From positions 1 through 11,475 of the forward strand of contig JAOTYV010000143.1 in NCBI GenBank assembly GCA_029861675.1: 11,475 nt of DNA. The letters are read 5' to 3'. The DNA is from Alphaproteobacteria bacterium. GTDB taxonomy: Bacteria; Pseudomonadota; Alphaproteobacteria; UBA8366. This document shows, in pieces, positions 1 to 6,661 of the stretch. Under the pieces are notes generated by a model, which ran no database searches, was not told where the DNA came from, and saw only the letters and a list, made by a program, of their open reading frames with translations. Both the position numbers and the translations under genes were made by a program. Numbering within the stretch: the stretch's first letter is position 1; the number at the start of each line of letters is the position of its first letter.

Positions 1-656
1 TCGACGGCGGGCTCGATTCCTTGATCCTTAAGGTGTGCGAGCATGGCTTTCCGTTTCTTATTCACGATGGCTGGCCACGGCAGCAGCGCGGAATTCTCGA
101 TCAAGTCGGAGAACAACACCACCAAGGCGAGCTTTCGGTTTTGGTTTTTTTCGAAGGGGAGATTGCGCAGGGCATCGGTGGTGCGCGCAATCGTTCGCAC
201 GATGTCCGACTGTTCGTAATCCTGCCGGTTCTTCAACAATTGCCGGATACTGCCGGCAAGAGTTCGTTTGAAATGGGTAAGATCGGCCCGCGCCTGAAGG
301 GACCGGCATTGTGCCGTCAGCCAGCCCGAAAATCCCGCGTCGGGGCAGCCGGGCAGGCATTGCTGAAACACGGTTTCGCTTTTTGCGTAATCGTCGGCGA
401 TTGTCTGGACCAGAACCTTGTCGCCAAGCTGCAAGGCTTCGATGATGCGCTCGAAACCCGATGCGAAAATTTTCCTGTCGCGGTCGTCATAGGCGGTCGT
501 GCGGTCGATCAGGATGAGAACGGCGCGCTCGCCATAGGCGCAGTAGTCCTGTGGCGATGCGGCTTGGGCGATGGATACGTGAAAGCTAATTAACAGCGCT
601 GATACGAGAAAACCGATTTTCGCTTTTCGCTTCGAGAATATCGTAAACCGATCCAT
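1..656 (-). CDS. Secreted von Willebrand A-like protein, 3' end outside window
   Basis: The frame is open from an ATG at 656 to the left edge, so 218 N-terminal residues are visible. AAAGGA lies 5 bases before this ATG; an in-frame ATG at 662 directly abuts the same site and is less likely. Residues 1-33 look like a Sec signal peptide: basic start, hydrophobic core (GFLVSALLISF) and an AQA-A cleavage site. The mature part starts with a beta-strand and acidic loop, VLILIDRTTAYDD (47-58), and later has LALVVLFSDLIEN (176-188). These resemble the first strand plus MIDAS and the 'SD' strand of vWA folds, but the metal site is degenerate (DRTTA instead of DxSxS). Cys 39, 100, 104 and 117 could form disulfides in the periplasm. 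The gene overlaps the upstream membrane-protein gene by 71 bases in another frame, so the two are probably translated together. The vWA assignment is a motif-level inference; no function can be assigned. Confidence 0.75.
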   Translation of the reverse strand, partial: MDRFTIFSKRKAKIGFLVSALLISFHVSIAQAASPQDYCAYGERAVLILIDRTTAYDDRDRKIFASGFERIIEALQLGDKVLVQTIADDYAKSETVFQQCLPGCPDAGFSGWLTAQCRSLQARADLTHFKRTLAGSIRQLLKNRQDYEQSDIVRTIARTTDALRNLPFEKNQNRKLALVVLFSDLIENSALLPWPAIVNKKRKAMLAHLKDQGIEPAV

Positions 657-1932
657 GTTCATCCTTTAAGGACGCCCTCAAGTCATCTTTGAGCGACGCC
701 TCGTCCATTCGCCAGAAAAACGCTGGCGATTCCGATGATCGACCCTGCTGGTTGCCGGTCTCGTAGGAATGGAGGCGCTGCTTCAGATGCAGGAAGACAG
801 CTTCCAAAGTTTGATCTTTATGCGCGATGCATTTCTCTCGCTCGTTCTTGAGTTCTTCGATCTGCCGTTCGATGCGGTCCTGTTGCTTGACCAGTTCGGC
901 GAGTTGCAGATCCTGTTTTTTCTTGAAGTCAGTCAGGTGGCGTTCGAATTTTCCTTTGATCCGGTCGAGCTGCCGCTCGGTTCGTTCCCGTGTTCGGACA
1001 ATCTTTTCATAATCGGGGTGCGCGTCGTGACGGACGACCGCAACAATGACGCCGATACCGACGATCAACAGGTTGATCATGAACAGCATCCAGCCGGAAG
1101 TCCCCATATCGGTGCCGATCACATCGCGTGCGATATTCCCGAGCCCTTCCTGGTTCAGCATTTCACCGAAGGTGATTTGTTGCGCTTCGATAAACTTCAC
1201 ATAATGCTGGCGCAGCAGTGCGATCAGAAACAGGGTCGGCACGATCAGCAGGGCTACGGACACCGCGCCCACGATATACAGGGTTCGTTGCCGCGGCGTG
1301 ATGGTCGCGGTACAGCGTTTGATCCAGATGCCGCCGAAATGCGCGAGCAGCATCAGACCGAGGCCAATGCCGAGGGCGATCATGGCGCTGAGCGCGGGGG
1401 TTTCGGAAAAATAGAGTTCAAAGGCGAACCGGTTGATCGGCAGTTCGACCAGGGCCACGCCTGCCATGATGAAATAATAGACGTAGCGCATATTGATTCG
1501 GAGCGGTCGGCCCAGCGCGACTTCCAACTGGCGCTCCCGGTCGGAAAATTCCTGATGCTTCCGTTGTAGCCGGTCATGCTTGACCGAACGCGGACCCAAT
1601 GTCTGTTCCAGCCTCTCGGCCGCGTTCTGGAAAGTGCCGATGATCGAATCCCGGGTCGATCCGTAACGTGCGTCCAGGTCTTCCCAGAGCGACGTAATTT
1701 GCCGCTCCAGCTCATTGATAAGATTATCGATTTGATCGTTGTAGCGACGGAGAACGGCTTGCGCTTCGGTAACGATGGCCCGGTGGAACGGATAGATTTC
1801 GGCATCCGGCGCGGGAAGGTTGGACATTCCGTCCTTCAATCCCCGTTTTTCATCGACGCGCTTATCGGCTGCCTTATAGCTCTGAAATTGCGTAAGGAGC
1901 GTCGCCTCGATTTGGGTGAGTCGCGTATTCAT
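586..1932 (-). CDS. Four-pass membrane protein with flanking coiled coils, unknown function
   Basis: The product has 448 residues from the ATG at 1932, which has a purine-rich GAGAGA site 9 bases upstream. A TTG 33 bases further upstream would extend it but has no such site. Residues 1-145 are charged and helical (for example NDQIDNLINELERQITSLWEDL), ending in a short RLQRKHQEFSDRERQLEVAL coil. Four hydrophobic segments follow at about 149-168, 179-204, 217-240 and 280-300. The C-terminal part has a long coiled coil (about 310-375, rich in E, K, R and Q) and a variable tail. Both ends should be on the same side of the membrane. I recognise no family. The 3' end encodes, in another frame, the signal peptide of the vWA-like protein, which points to a two-protein envelope assembly. 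The pair appears less GC-rich by eye than the Mrp operon, which could reflect transfer. Confidence 0.8.
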   Translation of the reverse strand: MNTRLTQIEATLLTQFQSYKAADKRVDEKRGLKDGMSNLPAPDAEIYPFHRAIVTEAQAVLRRYNDQIDNLINELERQITSLWEDLDARYGSTRDSIIGTFQNAAERLEQTLGPRSVKHDRLQRKHQEFSDRERQLEVALGRPLRINMRYVYYFIMAGVALVELPINRFAFELYFSETPALSAMIALGIGLGLMLLAHFGGIWIKRCTATITPRQRTLYIVGAVSVALLIVPTLFLIALLRQHYVKFIEAQQITFGEMLNQEGLGNIARDVIGTDMGTSGWMLFMINLLIVGIGVIVAVVRHDAHPDYEKIVRTRERTERQLDRIKGKFERHLTDFKKKQDLQLAELVKQQDRIERQIEELKNEREKCIAHKDQTLEAVFLHLKQRLHSYETGNQQGRSSESPAFFWRMDEASLKDDLRASLKDEHGSVYDILEAKSENRFSRISAVN

Positions 1933-2099
1933 AAATGAATATCTCTCTGACTTATCGCGCAGCAAATATGCCGGGCCAGTCCGGCGCCGATGGCGGCGGA
2001 TCAGGCCGTGTGTAAGTCTTAAGCGGAATTAATTACCGGAACATGAATGGCTTCGTGCCTGCTCATGGTTCCGTCGCGCTATCGCAGGAAAAAATACCT

Positions 2100-2129
2100 A
2101 ATATAGCAAAATAATATAACCTCACCCAA
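2100..2129 (-). promoter_or_regulatory. Candidate sigma-70 promoter for the coiled-coil/vWA-like gene pair
   Basis: On the minus strand TTGGGT (2129-2124) and TATATT (2105-2100) are separated by 18 bases inside a markedly AT-rich patch. A start near 2092 would leave a leader of about 160 bases before the ATG at 1932. The rest of the 248-base gap between the cysteine desulfurase stop and this gene holds nothing else I recognise apart from a short TTGGCC/GGCCAA inverted repeat at 2141-2160. Confidence 0.4.
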
Positions 2130-2180
2130 TAAGGACCTTTTTGGCCGCCTGCGTGGCCAACGGATCGGCGGTGGATTATC

Positions 2181-3308
2181 TCAACCGTCAATTGCCGTGG
2201 CCAACAGTCCCGGGACGGCGGCAATTTCATCCTCGGTCGTCGGACGTCCCAGACTGAAGCGGATCGCTCCGAGGCCAACCGGCTCGGAAGCGCCCATCGC
2301 AGCCAGGACCGGCGACATCTCGTACTGTCCCTCATGGCAGGCAGACCCGGTGGTGGCCGCTACGCCGCTCATCCGGGCCAGGACTTCACTCCCATTTTGC
2401 CCCAGCAACGAGACGTTGAGCGTGTTCGGCAATCGATGCTCCGGGTGGCCGTTCAGGTGGATCCGTTCCGGGAATGCCTCTTGAAGGCGGGTGAACAGGC
2501 TATCCCGCAGTCGCCGCATCTGGTCGATTTTCGAAAGGTCTTTGGCAATTTTGGACGCGGTTCCGAGGGCGGCTGCCAGCAACGCGCTCTCGGTGCCGGC
2601 CCGGCGGCCTGATTGGTGGTCGGCGCCATGGATTAGCGGTTCGATCCGCAGGCCGCGCCGGATGTACAAAGCGCCGACGCCCTTCGGCGCGTACATTTTG
2701 TGACCCGCGATCGAGAGGAGGTCGGCGCCGAGCGCGTCGACGTCGATTACGATCTTGCCCGCGCTCTGCGATGCATCGATATGGAGTAAAACGCCCCTAG
2801 CCCGCAGGATTTCGGAAATGGCTTCGATCGGTTGAATGGTGCCGACTTCTCCATTCGCGTGGGTGAGGGTGACGAGGATCGTGCGATCCGTCACCGCCGC
2901 TGCGACCGCGCCAGGATCCAGCCTGCCGCTCCCGTCTACCGGGAGGTAGGTGATGTCCGCGCCCTGGCGCTCCAAGAAGGCGCATGTCGATAGCACCGCC
3001 GGGTGCTCGGTTCTTGTCGTGATGATGTGATTGCCGTCGTCGCGGCGTGTGACGTAGGCGCCCTTGATCGCTTGATTGATCGATTCGGTTCCGCCGCTGG
3101 TGAAGACGATTTCATCCGCCGCGCTGCCGAGGAATTGGGCCAATTCTTCCCGCGCTGCCTCGATCACCGTGCGCGCGGGCGTGCTGGCCCAATGGAGCGC
3201 CGAGGGATTGCCGAAATCTCGGTCGAGCAAGGCGCGGATCGTGTCCGCGACTTCCGGTGCGATCGGCGTGCTGGCGTTGTAGTCGAGATAGATCTTTTCC
3301 ATGGTCAT
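2181..3308 (-). CDS. Cysteine desulfurase (NifS/IscS-like, class V aminotransferase)
   Basis: This PLP enzyme releases sulfur from L-cysteine as a protein-bound persulfide, leaving alanine. It has 375 residues, typical for the family. Visible hallmarks are the N-terminal YLDYNASTP (7-15), TSGGTESIN (70-78), TEHPAV with the PLP-stacking His102, HIDASQSAGK with Asp178 and Gln181, the Schiff-base Lys204 in AGHKMYAPKGVGAL, RAGTE (236-240), the catalytic Cys324 in TGSACHEG, and RFSLGRPTTEDEI near the end. The start at 3308 is chosen because its ATG overlaps the TGA of the upstream regulator (ATGA); a second ATG at 3302 is in frame. The loop GSACHEG differs from the usual SSGSACTS of IscS/NifS, so a specialised desulfurase or selenocysteine-lyase-like activity is possible. 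The context (ArsR-rhodanese regulator, no iscU or suf genes) argues against housekeeping Fe-S assembly. Confidence 0.93.
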   Translation of the reverse strand: MTMEKIYLDYNASTPIAPEVADTIRALLDRDFGNPSALHWASTPARTVIEAAREELAQFLGSAADEIVFTSGGTESINQAIKGAYVTRRDDGNHIITTRTEHPAVLSTCAFLERQGADITYLPVDGSGRLDPGAVAAAVTDRTILVTLTHANGEVGTIQPIEAISEILRARGVLLHIDASQSAGKIVIDVDALGADLLSIAGHKMYAPKGVGALYIRRGLRIEPLIHGADHQSGRRAGTESALLAAALGTASKIAKDLSKIDQMRRLRDSLFTRLQEAFPERIHLNGHPEHRLPNTLNVSLLGQNGSEVLARMSGVAATTGSACHEGQYEMSPVLAAMGASEPVGLGAIRFSLGRPTTEDEIAAVPGLLATAIDG

Positions 3309-3982
3309 ACTCGGTTGATCGGTGCGGTGCTTTGAACGGGTAAGCCCGCGGCCTTCCATTCCGGCATGCCGTCCACCAGCCTGCGTGCCCGGAAGCCGCG
3401 GGCGCGCAAGGCGGCGACCGCTTCGAATGACAGGACGCAATACGCGCCGCGGCAGTAAGCGACGATTTCGTGCTCCGGATCGATGTCTCCGAGCCGGGCT
3501 TCCAAGTCGTCGAGCGGAATGTTCACGGCGCCGGCTACATGGCCGTGTTCGAACTCGTCGGCCGGCCGGACGTCCAGGATGGTCGCGAGCCCGGCGCGGT
3601 GGCGCTCAAGCAGGTCCTCGCGCGATACGGGCTCCATGCTGTCGCGATCGTCGAAATAGTCGCGCACGATTCGGTCGACTTCCGCGACATTGCGCTCCGC
3701 CACGCTTCGTAAAGCGGACAGCAGGACGAGGATGGTGTCGTCGCTAAGGCGGTAAACCACGAATTTGCCGTCCCTTCGCGAGGCAACCAGCCCGGCCCGT
3801 CGCAGCCGCTGCAGGTGCTGCGACGTGTTGGCGATGGAAAGACCGATCTTCTCGGACAGCGCCTCCACGGCCCGCTCACCCTGGGCGAGATGCTCGAGGA
3901 TCTCAAGTCGATGGGGATGACCGAGCGCACGCGCCGCCATGGCGAATTCTCTGAATAGGGCTTGTTTTGGGTTCTTTGCCAT
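3305..3982 (-). CDS. ArsR-type transcriptional regulator fused to a rhodanese domain
   Basis: From the ATG at 3982 the product has 225 residues; a TTG at 4009 would lie inside the inverted repeat and is rejected. Residues 8-100 form a winged helix of the ArsR/SmtB type, with GHPHRLEILEHL (21-32), recognition helix SIANTSQHLQRLRRAGLV (49-66) and wing RRDGKFVVYRL. Residues 118-220 are a rhodanese domain: ILDVRPADEFEHGHVAGAVNIP (135-156), active loop YCRGAYC (176-182) with likely catalytic Cys177, and LVDGMPEWKAAGLPV. The DNA-binding half contains no cysteine, so the classical arsenic/metal site is absent. Both cysteines (177 and 182) are in the rhodanese loop, which suggests sensing through a persulfide or oxidation there (inference). 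Its stop overlaps the desulfurase start, so the enzyme that makes persulfide and the sulfur-binding regulator are co-translated. Confidence 0.93.
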   Translation of the reverse strand: MAKNPKQALFREFAMAARALGHPHRLEILEHLAQGERAVEALSEKIGLSIANTSQHLQRLRRAGLVASRRDGKFVVYRLSDDTILVLLSALRSVAERNVAEVDRIVRDYFDDRDSMEPVSREDLLERHRAGLATILDVRPADEFEHGHVAGAVNIPLDDLEARLGDIDPEHEIVAYCRGAYCVLSFEAVAALRARGFRARRLVDGMPEWKAAGLPVQSTAPINRV

Positions 3983-3995
3983 TGCCAAATGCCGG

Positions 3996-4001
3996 ATTAT
4001 A
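3996..4001 (-). promoter_or_regulatory. TATAAT -10 box of the regulator/desulfurase operon
   Basis: A perfect TATAAT on the minus strand lies 14 bases before the ATG at 3982. No good -35 is visible at 16-18 bases; that region is occupied by the inverted repeat at 4003-4024. The leader would be very short, with transcription starting near 3989, which fits the lack of a clear ribosome binding site before the ATG. Confidence 0.55.
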
Positions 4002-4002
4002 T

Positions 4003-4024
4003 CATTCAATAGATTTGTTGAATG
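4003..4024. promoter_or_regulatory. Probable operator: 7-base inverted repeat between divergent genes
   Basis: CATTCAA (4003-4009) and TTGAATG (4018-4024) are perfect inverted repeats around an 8-base AT-rich spacer. ArsR/SmtB-family operators are typically such AT-rich dyads with TTCA/TGAA arms. The site starts one base upstream of the TATAAT box, so bound protein would block the polymerase. It lies 39 bases before the start of the divergent sterol desaturase-type gene, so one site could control both directions. Binding by the adjacent ArsR-rhodanese protein is an inference. Confidence 0.6.
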
Positions 4025-4062
4025 TATCGTCTGAATTTGCCCTTGGCAAGGACTTCCCCCGT

Positions 4063-4893
4063 ATGCCCGATGCGCTGCTCGCGAACGAGCTCCTCATCCG
4101 CTTCTCGCTATTTCTGGCGCTCTTTGTCGCGCTGGCGGCATGGGAAGTGGCGGCGCCCCGGCGGCGGCAGGAGATACCCCGCCTGCTGCGGTGGACCAAC
4201 AACCTTGCGATCGTCGTGCTCAATACCATTCTCGTTCGCCTGGCATTCCCGTTCATCGCGGTCGGCCTTGCGCTGCTTGCCGGAGAACGGGGCTGGGGGC
4301 TCTTGAATCAGGTCGAAACGCCCGGCTGGCTCGCCTTTCTGGTGTCCCTGTTGGTCTTCGATCTGGCGATCTATCTCCAGCATGTAATGTTCCATGCAGT
4401 GCCGGCCCTCTGGCGGCTGCACCGTATGCACCACGCCGATATTGAATTCGATGTCACGACGGGCTTGCGGTTCCATCCCGTCGAGATCCTGCTTTCGATG
4501 GTCGTCAAATTTGCCGTTGTGATGGCTCTCGGTCCGCCCGCTTTGGCTGTCTTGATTTTCGAATTACTCCTGACCTCGACCGCGATGTTCAACCACAGCA
4601 ACGTTCGGATGCCGGCCGGCCTCGACCGGGTGCTGCGCCGGATCGTCGTTACGCCGGACATGCACCGCGTCCACCATTCGATCGATTCAAACGAGATGAA
4701 CTCGAATTTCGGTTTCAACCTGCCGTGGTGGGATCGGCTGCTCGGAACCTATTGCGCGCAGCCCGGCGAAGGTCATGAGGGGATGACCATCGGCATCATG
4801 CGATTTCGGACGCAGCGCGATCTCTGGATTGATCGAATGCTGATCCAACCTTGGCGCGGCCCGGCGCGTTCAGCCCTGAAAGGCGAAGGTTAG
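4063..4893 (+). CDS. Sterol desaturase / fatty acid hydroxylase family membrane protein
   Basis: A 276-residue integral membrane di-iron enzyme of the fatty acid hydroxylase superfamily, which hydroxylates or desaturates lipid substrates. The histidine clusters expected to bind two irons are visible: HVMFH (107-111), HRMHH (120-124), FHP (His138), NHS (His178) and HRVHH (201-205). Hydrophobic segments flank them at about 12-30, 47-73, 88-106 and 145-175. The ATG at 4063 has AAGGA 10 bases upstream. The gene is divergent from the ArsR-rhodanese operon across the inverted repeat, so it is probably in the same regulon; the substrate cannot be told. Its last eight codons lie antisense to the 3' end of a decayed CoxG-like gene. 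The C-terminus (SALKGEG) is therefore not conserved family sequence and may have been reshaped when that relic formed. Confidence 0.9.
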   Translation: MPDALLANELLIRFSLFLALFVALAAWEVAAPRRRQEIPRLLRWTNNLAIVVLNTILVRLAFPFIAVGLALLAGERGWGLLNQVETPGWLAFLVSLLVFDLAIYLQHVMFHAVPALWRLHRMHHADIEFDVTTGLRFHPVEILLSMVVKFAVVMALGPPALAVLIFELLLTSTAMFNHSNVRMPAGLDRVLRRIVVTPDMHRVHHSIDSNEMNSNFGFNLPWWDRLLGTYCAQPGEGHEGMTIGIMRFRTQRDLWIDRMLIQPWRGPARSALKGEG

Positions 4894-5051
4894 CCCCGCG
4901 ACGACAACAAACATCAGGATGATCCAAACGGCCGGCGCGGTGCAGCCTCGGCATTGCCGACAACCTCGACGAATTTCCCGAAGAATTCACTCACCAATGT
5001 TTTCGAAGTTAAGTCGATACGCCGGCTGCCGATGTGCACCAGTTTGCCGCC
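4870..5051 (-). pseudogene. Decayed 3' fragment of a CoxG-like gene
   Basis: The minus strand of this stretch matches the 3' part of the intact CoxG-like gene at 6662-7264. Reading from 5051, the first 37 codons align with residues 114-150 of the intact protein (28 of 37 identical by my count, including EFFGKFVEVVG). After a five-base remnant, 21 codons in another frame align with residues 180-200 (14 of 21 identical, ending AGLTFAFQG and TGA). The linker between them is missing 82 bases relative to the intact copy, which breaks the frame. Nothing upstream of 5051 matches the N-terminal half and no start codon remains. Several differences are conservative (I/V, L/M), so this was probably a functional diverged copy before it decayed. 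Its end overlaps the sterol desaturase-type gene tail to tail by 24 bases. Confidence 0.85.
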
Positions 5052-5143
5052 TCAATTCGGTAATCCGTTGAAGAAGGTTCCGAGCCCAGGCTAGTGTCCT
5101 ACGTCATCGGATTCGGACGAAAAATAATCGGGAGGCGCATTTG

Positions 5144-6541
5144 ATGAGCCCATCTACCGCGGAACGAACTGCGGGGGAGAGGGGACCACCCGCGCCGAGG
5201 CGCAGTCTGATACGGCGAAACGCGGTTCCCGTTGCACTCCTGACAATCTATTTGTCGATCGTTCTGATGCCGTTGGTGTTGGCCTATCTGCAAGACCTGC
5301 CGCGCCGCCATTTCAGCGACGAACTCTCGTCTGCTCTGGCGATGCTTGCGTTTGCGATGCTGTTGATGGAGTTCGTCATATCCGGCCGCTTCAATAGCGT
5401 ATCGGGTTCGACGGGGATCGACCTGACGATGCGCTTTCATCAGTTGATCGCCCGGTCGCTGACGGTCTTCATCCTGATCCATCCATTCCTCTACGTTACG
5501 CCGTTGAAATTTCCCCTGCCGTGGGACGTCACCGGACAATTGACCTTGGGGCTCGGCACTGCATCGATCGTGACTGGTATTCTCGGTTGGATTTTGCTCG
5601 CTCCCTTGGTGGTTTTTTCGGTCTTCCGCGACCGGCTGCCCTATCGCTACGAAACTTGGCGCTTGTCGCACGGCATTGGTGCCTTGCTGATCGCAATTTT
5701 GGGTGCGCATCATGCAATCGAGGCTGGGCGTTACAGCGGGCATCCGTACCTCACGGCATACTGGCTTTGCTTGCTCGGCCTCGCCGTATTTACGCTGTTA
5801 TACGTATATGTCATCACGCCGTTGCGGCAACTAGGCCATCCGTATCGGGTCATCTCCGTCACAAAGGTCGCGCTCAAATCATGGCGCCTTGTTATCGAAC
5901 CGAAAGCCGGCGGGGCGATGAACTTCGAAGCGGGTCAATTTTGCTGGCTGACTTTGGACCGCTCTCCATTTTCGATTACCGAGCACCCATTCTCCATCAG
6001 TTCGTGTCCTGCAGATCGGCCGTCCATCGAATTCACGATTAAGGAAGTAGGGGATTTCACCAAGGATATCGGGTCGATTCGGGCTGGCGCTCGAGCCTAT
6101 GTCGATGGCCCGCATGGTAATCTGACTTTGGCGGGCCGATCCGGCGTCGGCATTGCCTTCATCGCCGGTGGCGTTGGGGTTGCGCCAATTTTGAGCATCC
6201 TCCGGCAACTCCGGGCCAATAACGATACCCGGCCGCTCAAGCTCGTATACGGCAACCGCGTCCTCGAGCAGGTCTTGTACCAAAGCGAGTTCGCCGAAAT
6301 TGAAAATTATCTGGACATCGACATTCATCATGTGCTGTCCGAGCCACCGGCCGATTGGTCCGGTGCGGTGGGTCAACTGGACCAAGATGTTCTTCGAAAA
6401 ATATTTTCCTTCGAAGATCACGCCAACTGGCTATATTTCGTCTGTGGACCGGCGCCGATGATTGACGATGTGGAAGACAGCCTCGCAGCACTCGGTATTC
6501 CGCTTGGTCAGATCGTTTCAGAGAAATTCAGCTACGATTAA
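5144..6541 (+). CDS. Ferric reductase-like flavocytochrome (haem membrane domain plus FAD/NAD(P)H reductase)
   Basis: A 465-residue membrane oxidoreductase that should pass electrons from NAD(P)H through FAD to haem and across the membrane. The ATG at 5144 follows GGAGG by 8 bases; a TTG three bases upstream is less likely. Residues 28-228 form about six membrane helices of the ferric reductase-like type, with candidate haem ligands His99, His113, His176 and His189/190. Residues 233-330 form an FR-type FAD domain with the flavin-binding HPFSIS (281-286). The C-terminal nucleotide-binding domain has GGVGVAPILS (342-351), CGPAPM (434-439) and the ending EKFSYD, as in NOX/ferric reductase families. 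The acceptor (ferric chelate, oxygen or a periplasmic partner) cannot be told. It is followed 13 bases later by a tiny membrane protein gene. Confidence 0.88.
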   Translation: MSPSTAERTAGERGPPAPRRSLIRRNAVPVALLTIYLSIVLMPLVLAYLQDLPRRHFSDELSSALAMLAFAMLLMEFVISGRFNSVSGSTGIDLTMRFHQLIARSLTVFILIHPFLYVTPLKFPLPWDVTGQLTLGLGTASIVTGILGWILLAPLVVFSVFRDRLPYRYETWRLSHGIGALLIAILGAHHAIEAGRYSGHPYLTAYWLCLLGLAVFTLLYVYVITPLRQLGHPYRVISVTKVALKSWRLVIEPKAGGAMNFEAGQFCWLTLDRSPFSITEHPFSISSCPADRPSIEFTIKEVGDFTKDIGSIRAGARAYVDGPHGNLTLAGRSGVGIAFIAGGVGVAPILSILRQLRANNDTRPLKLVYGNRVLEQVLYQSEFAEIENYLDIDIHHVLSEPPADWSGAVGQLDQDVLRKIFSFEDHANWLYFVCGPAPMIDDVEDSLAALGIPLGQIVSEKFSYD

Positions 6542-6554
6542 AGGGGGAGCCGCA

Positions 6555-6638
6555 ATGGGCCATCGGATTGCACTGGCGGTATTTTGGGGCGTGACGGCGC
6601 TCACCTTGGCCGCGGCACTCCTATTCGCGCTGCGGTAA
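6555..6638 (+). CDS. Small single-span membrane protein, 27 residues
   Basis: An ATG at 6555 opens 27 codons ending in TAA at 6638. A very strong GGGGGAG site lies 5 bases before the ATG and 1 base after the stop codon of the reductase gene. The product has a short basic start (MGHR), one hydrophobic helix over residues 5-26 (for example LAVFWGVTALTLAAALLFAL) and a final Arg, so it should be a bare transmembrane peptide. Its tight coupling suggests a small accessory subunit or stabiliser of the flavocytochrome. I know of no named family for it, so the call rests on the ribosome binding site, spacing and composition. Confidence 0.6.
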   Translation: MGHRIALAVFWGVTALTLAAALLFALR

Positions 6639-6661
6639 CAGATCGCCAACGTGCCGCTTCG

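Noticed and set aside
21..593. Open frame on the plus strand of about 190 codons
   Set aside because: It is antisense to the signal-peptide-bearing vWA-like gene, which has a better start, a ribosome binding site and recognisable composition. The plus-strand product has no domain features.
2141..2160. TTGGCC/GGCCAA inverted repeat as a terminator of the cysteine desulfurase operon
   Set aside because: It lies at the right place, but on the minus strand it is followed by A residues and GGTCC, with no T-tract. The arms are only 6 bases around an 8-base loop.
3309..3440. 44-codon N-terminal extension of the cysteine desulfurase
   Set aside because: It would overlap the rhodanese coding sequence. 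The family starts directly at the YLDYNAST motif, and the ATGA junction gives a natural start.
5068..5097. TTGAAG and TAGTGT 18 bases apart as a promoter of the flavocytochrome gene
   Set aside because: The -10 matches the consensus at only three of six positions, no better than chance in a sequence of this length.
5099..5743. 214-codon minus-strand open frame
   Set aside because: Antisense shadow of the flavocytochrome gene. Its product is a compositionally odd Q/R/H-rich string without domain features.
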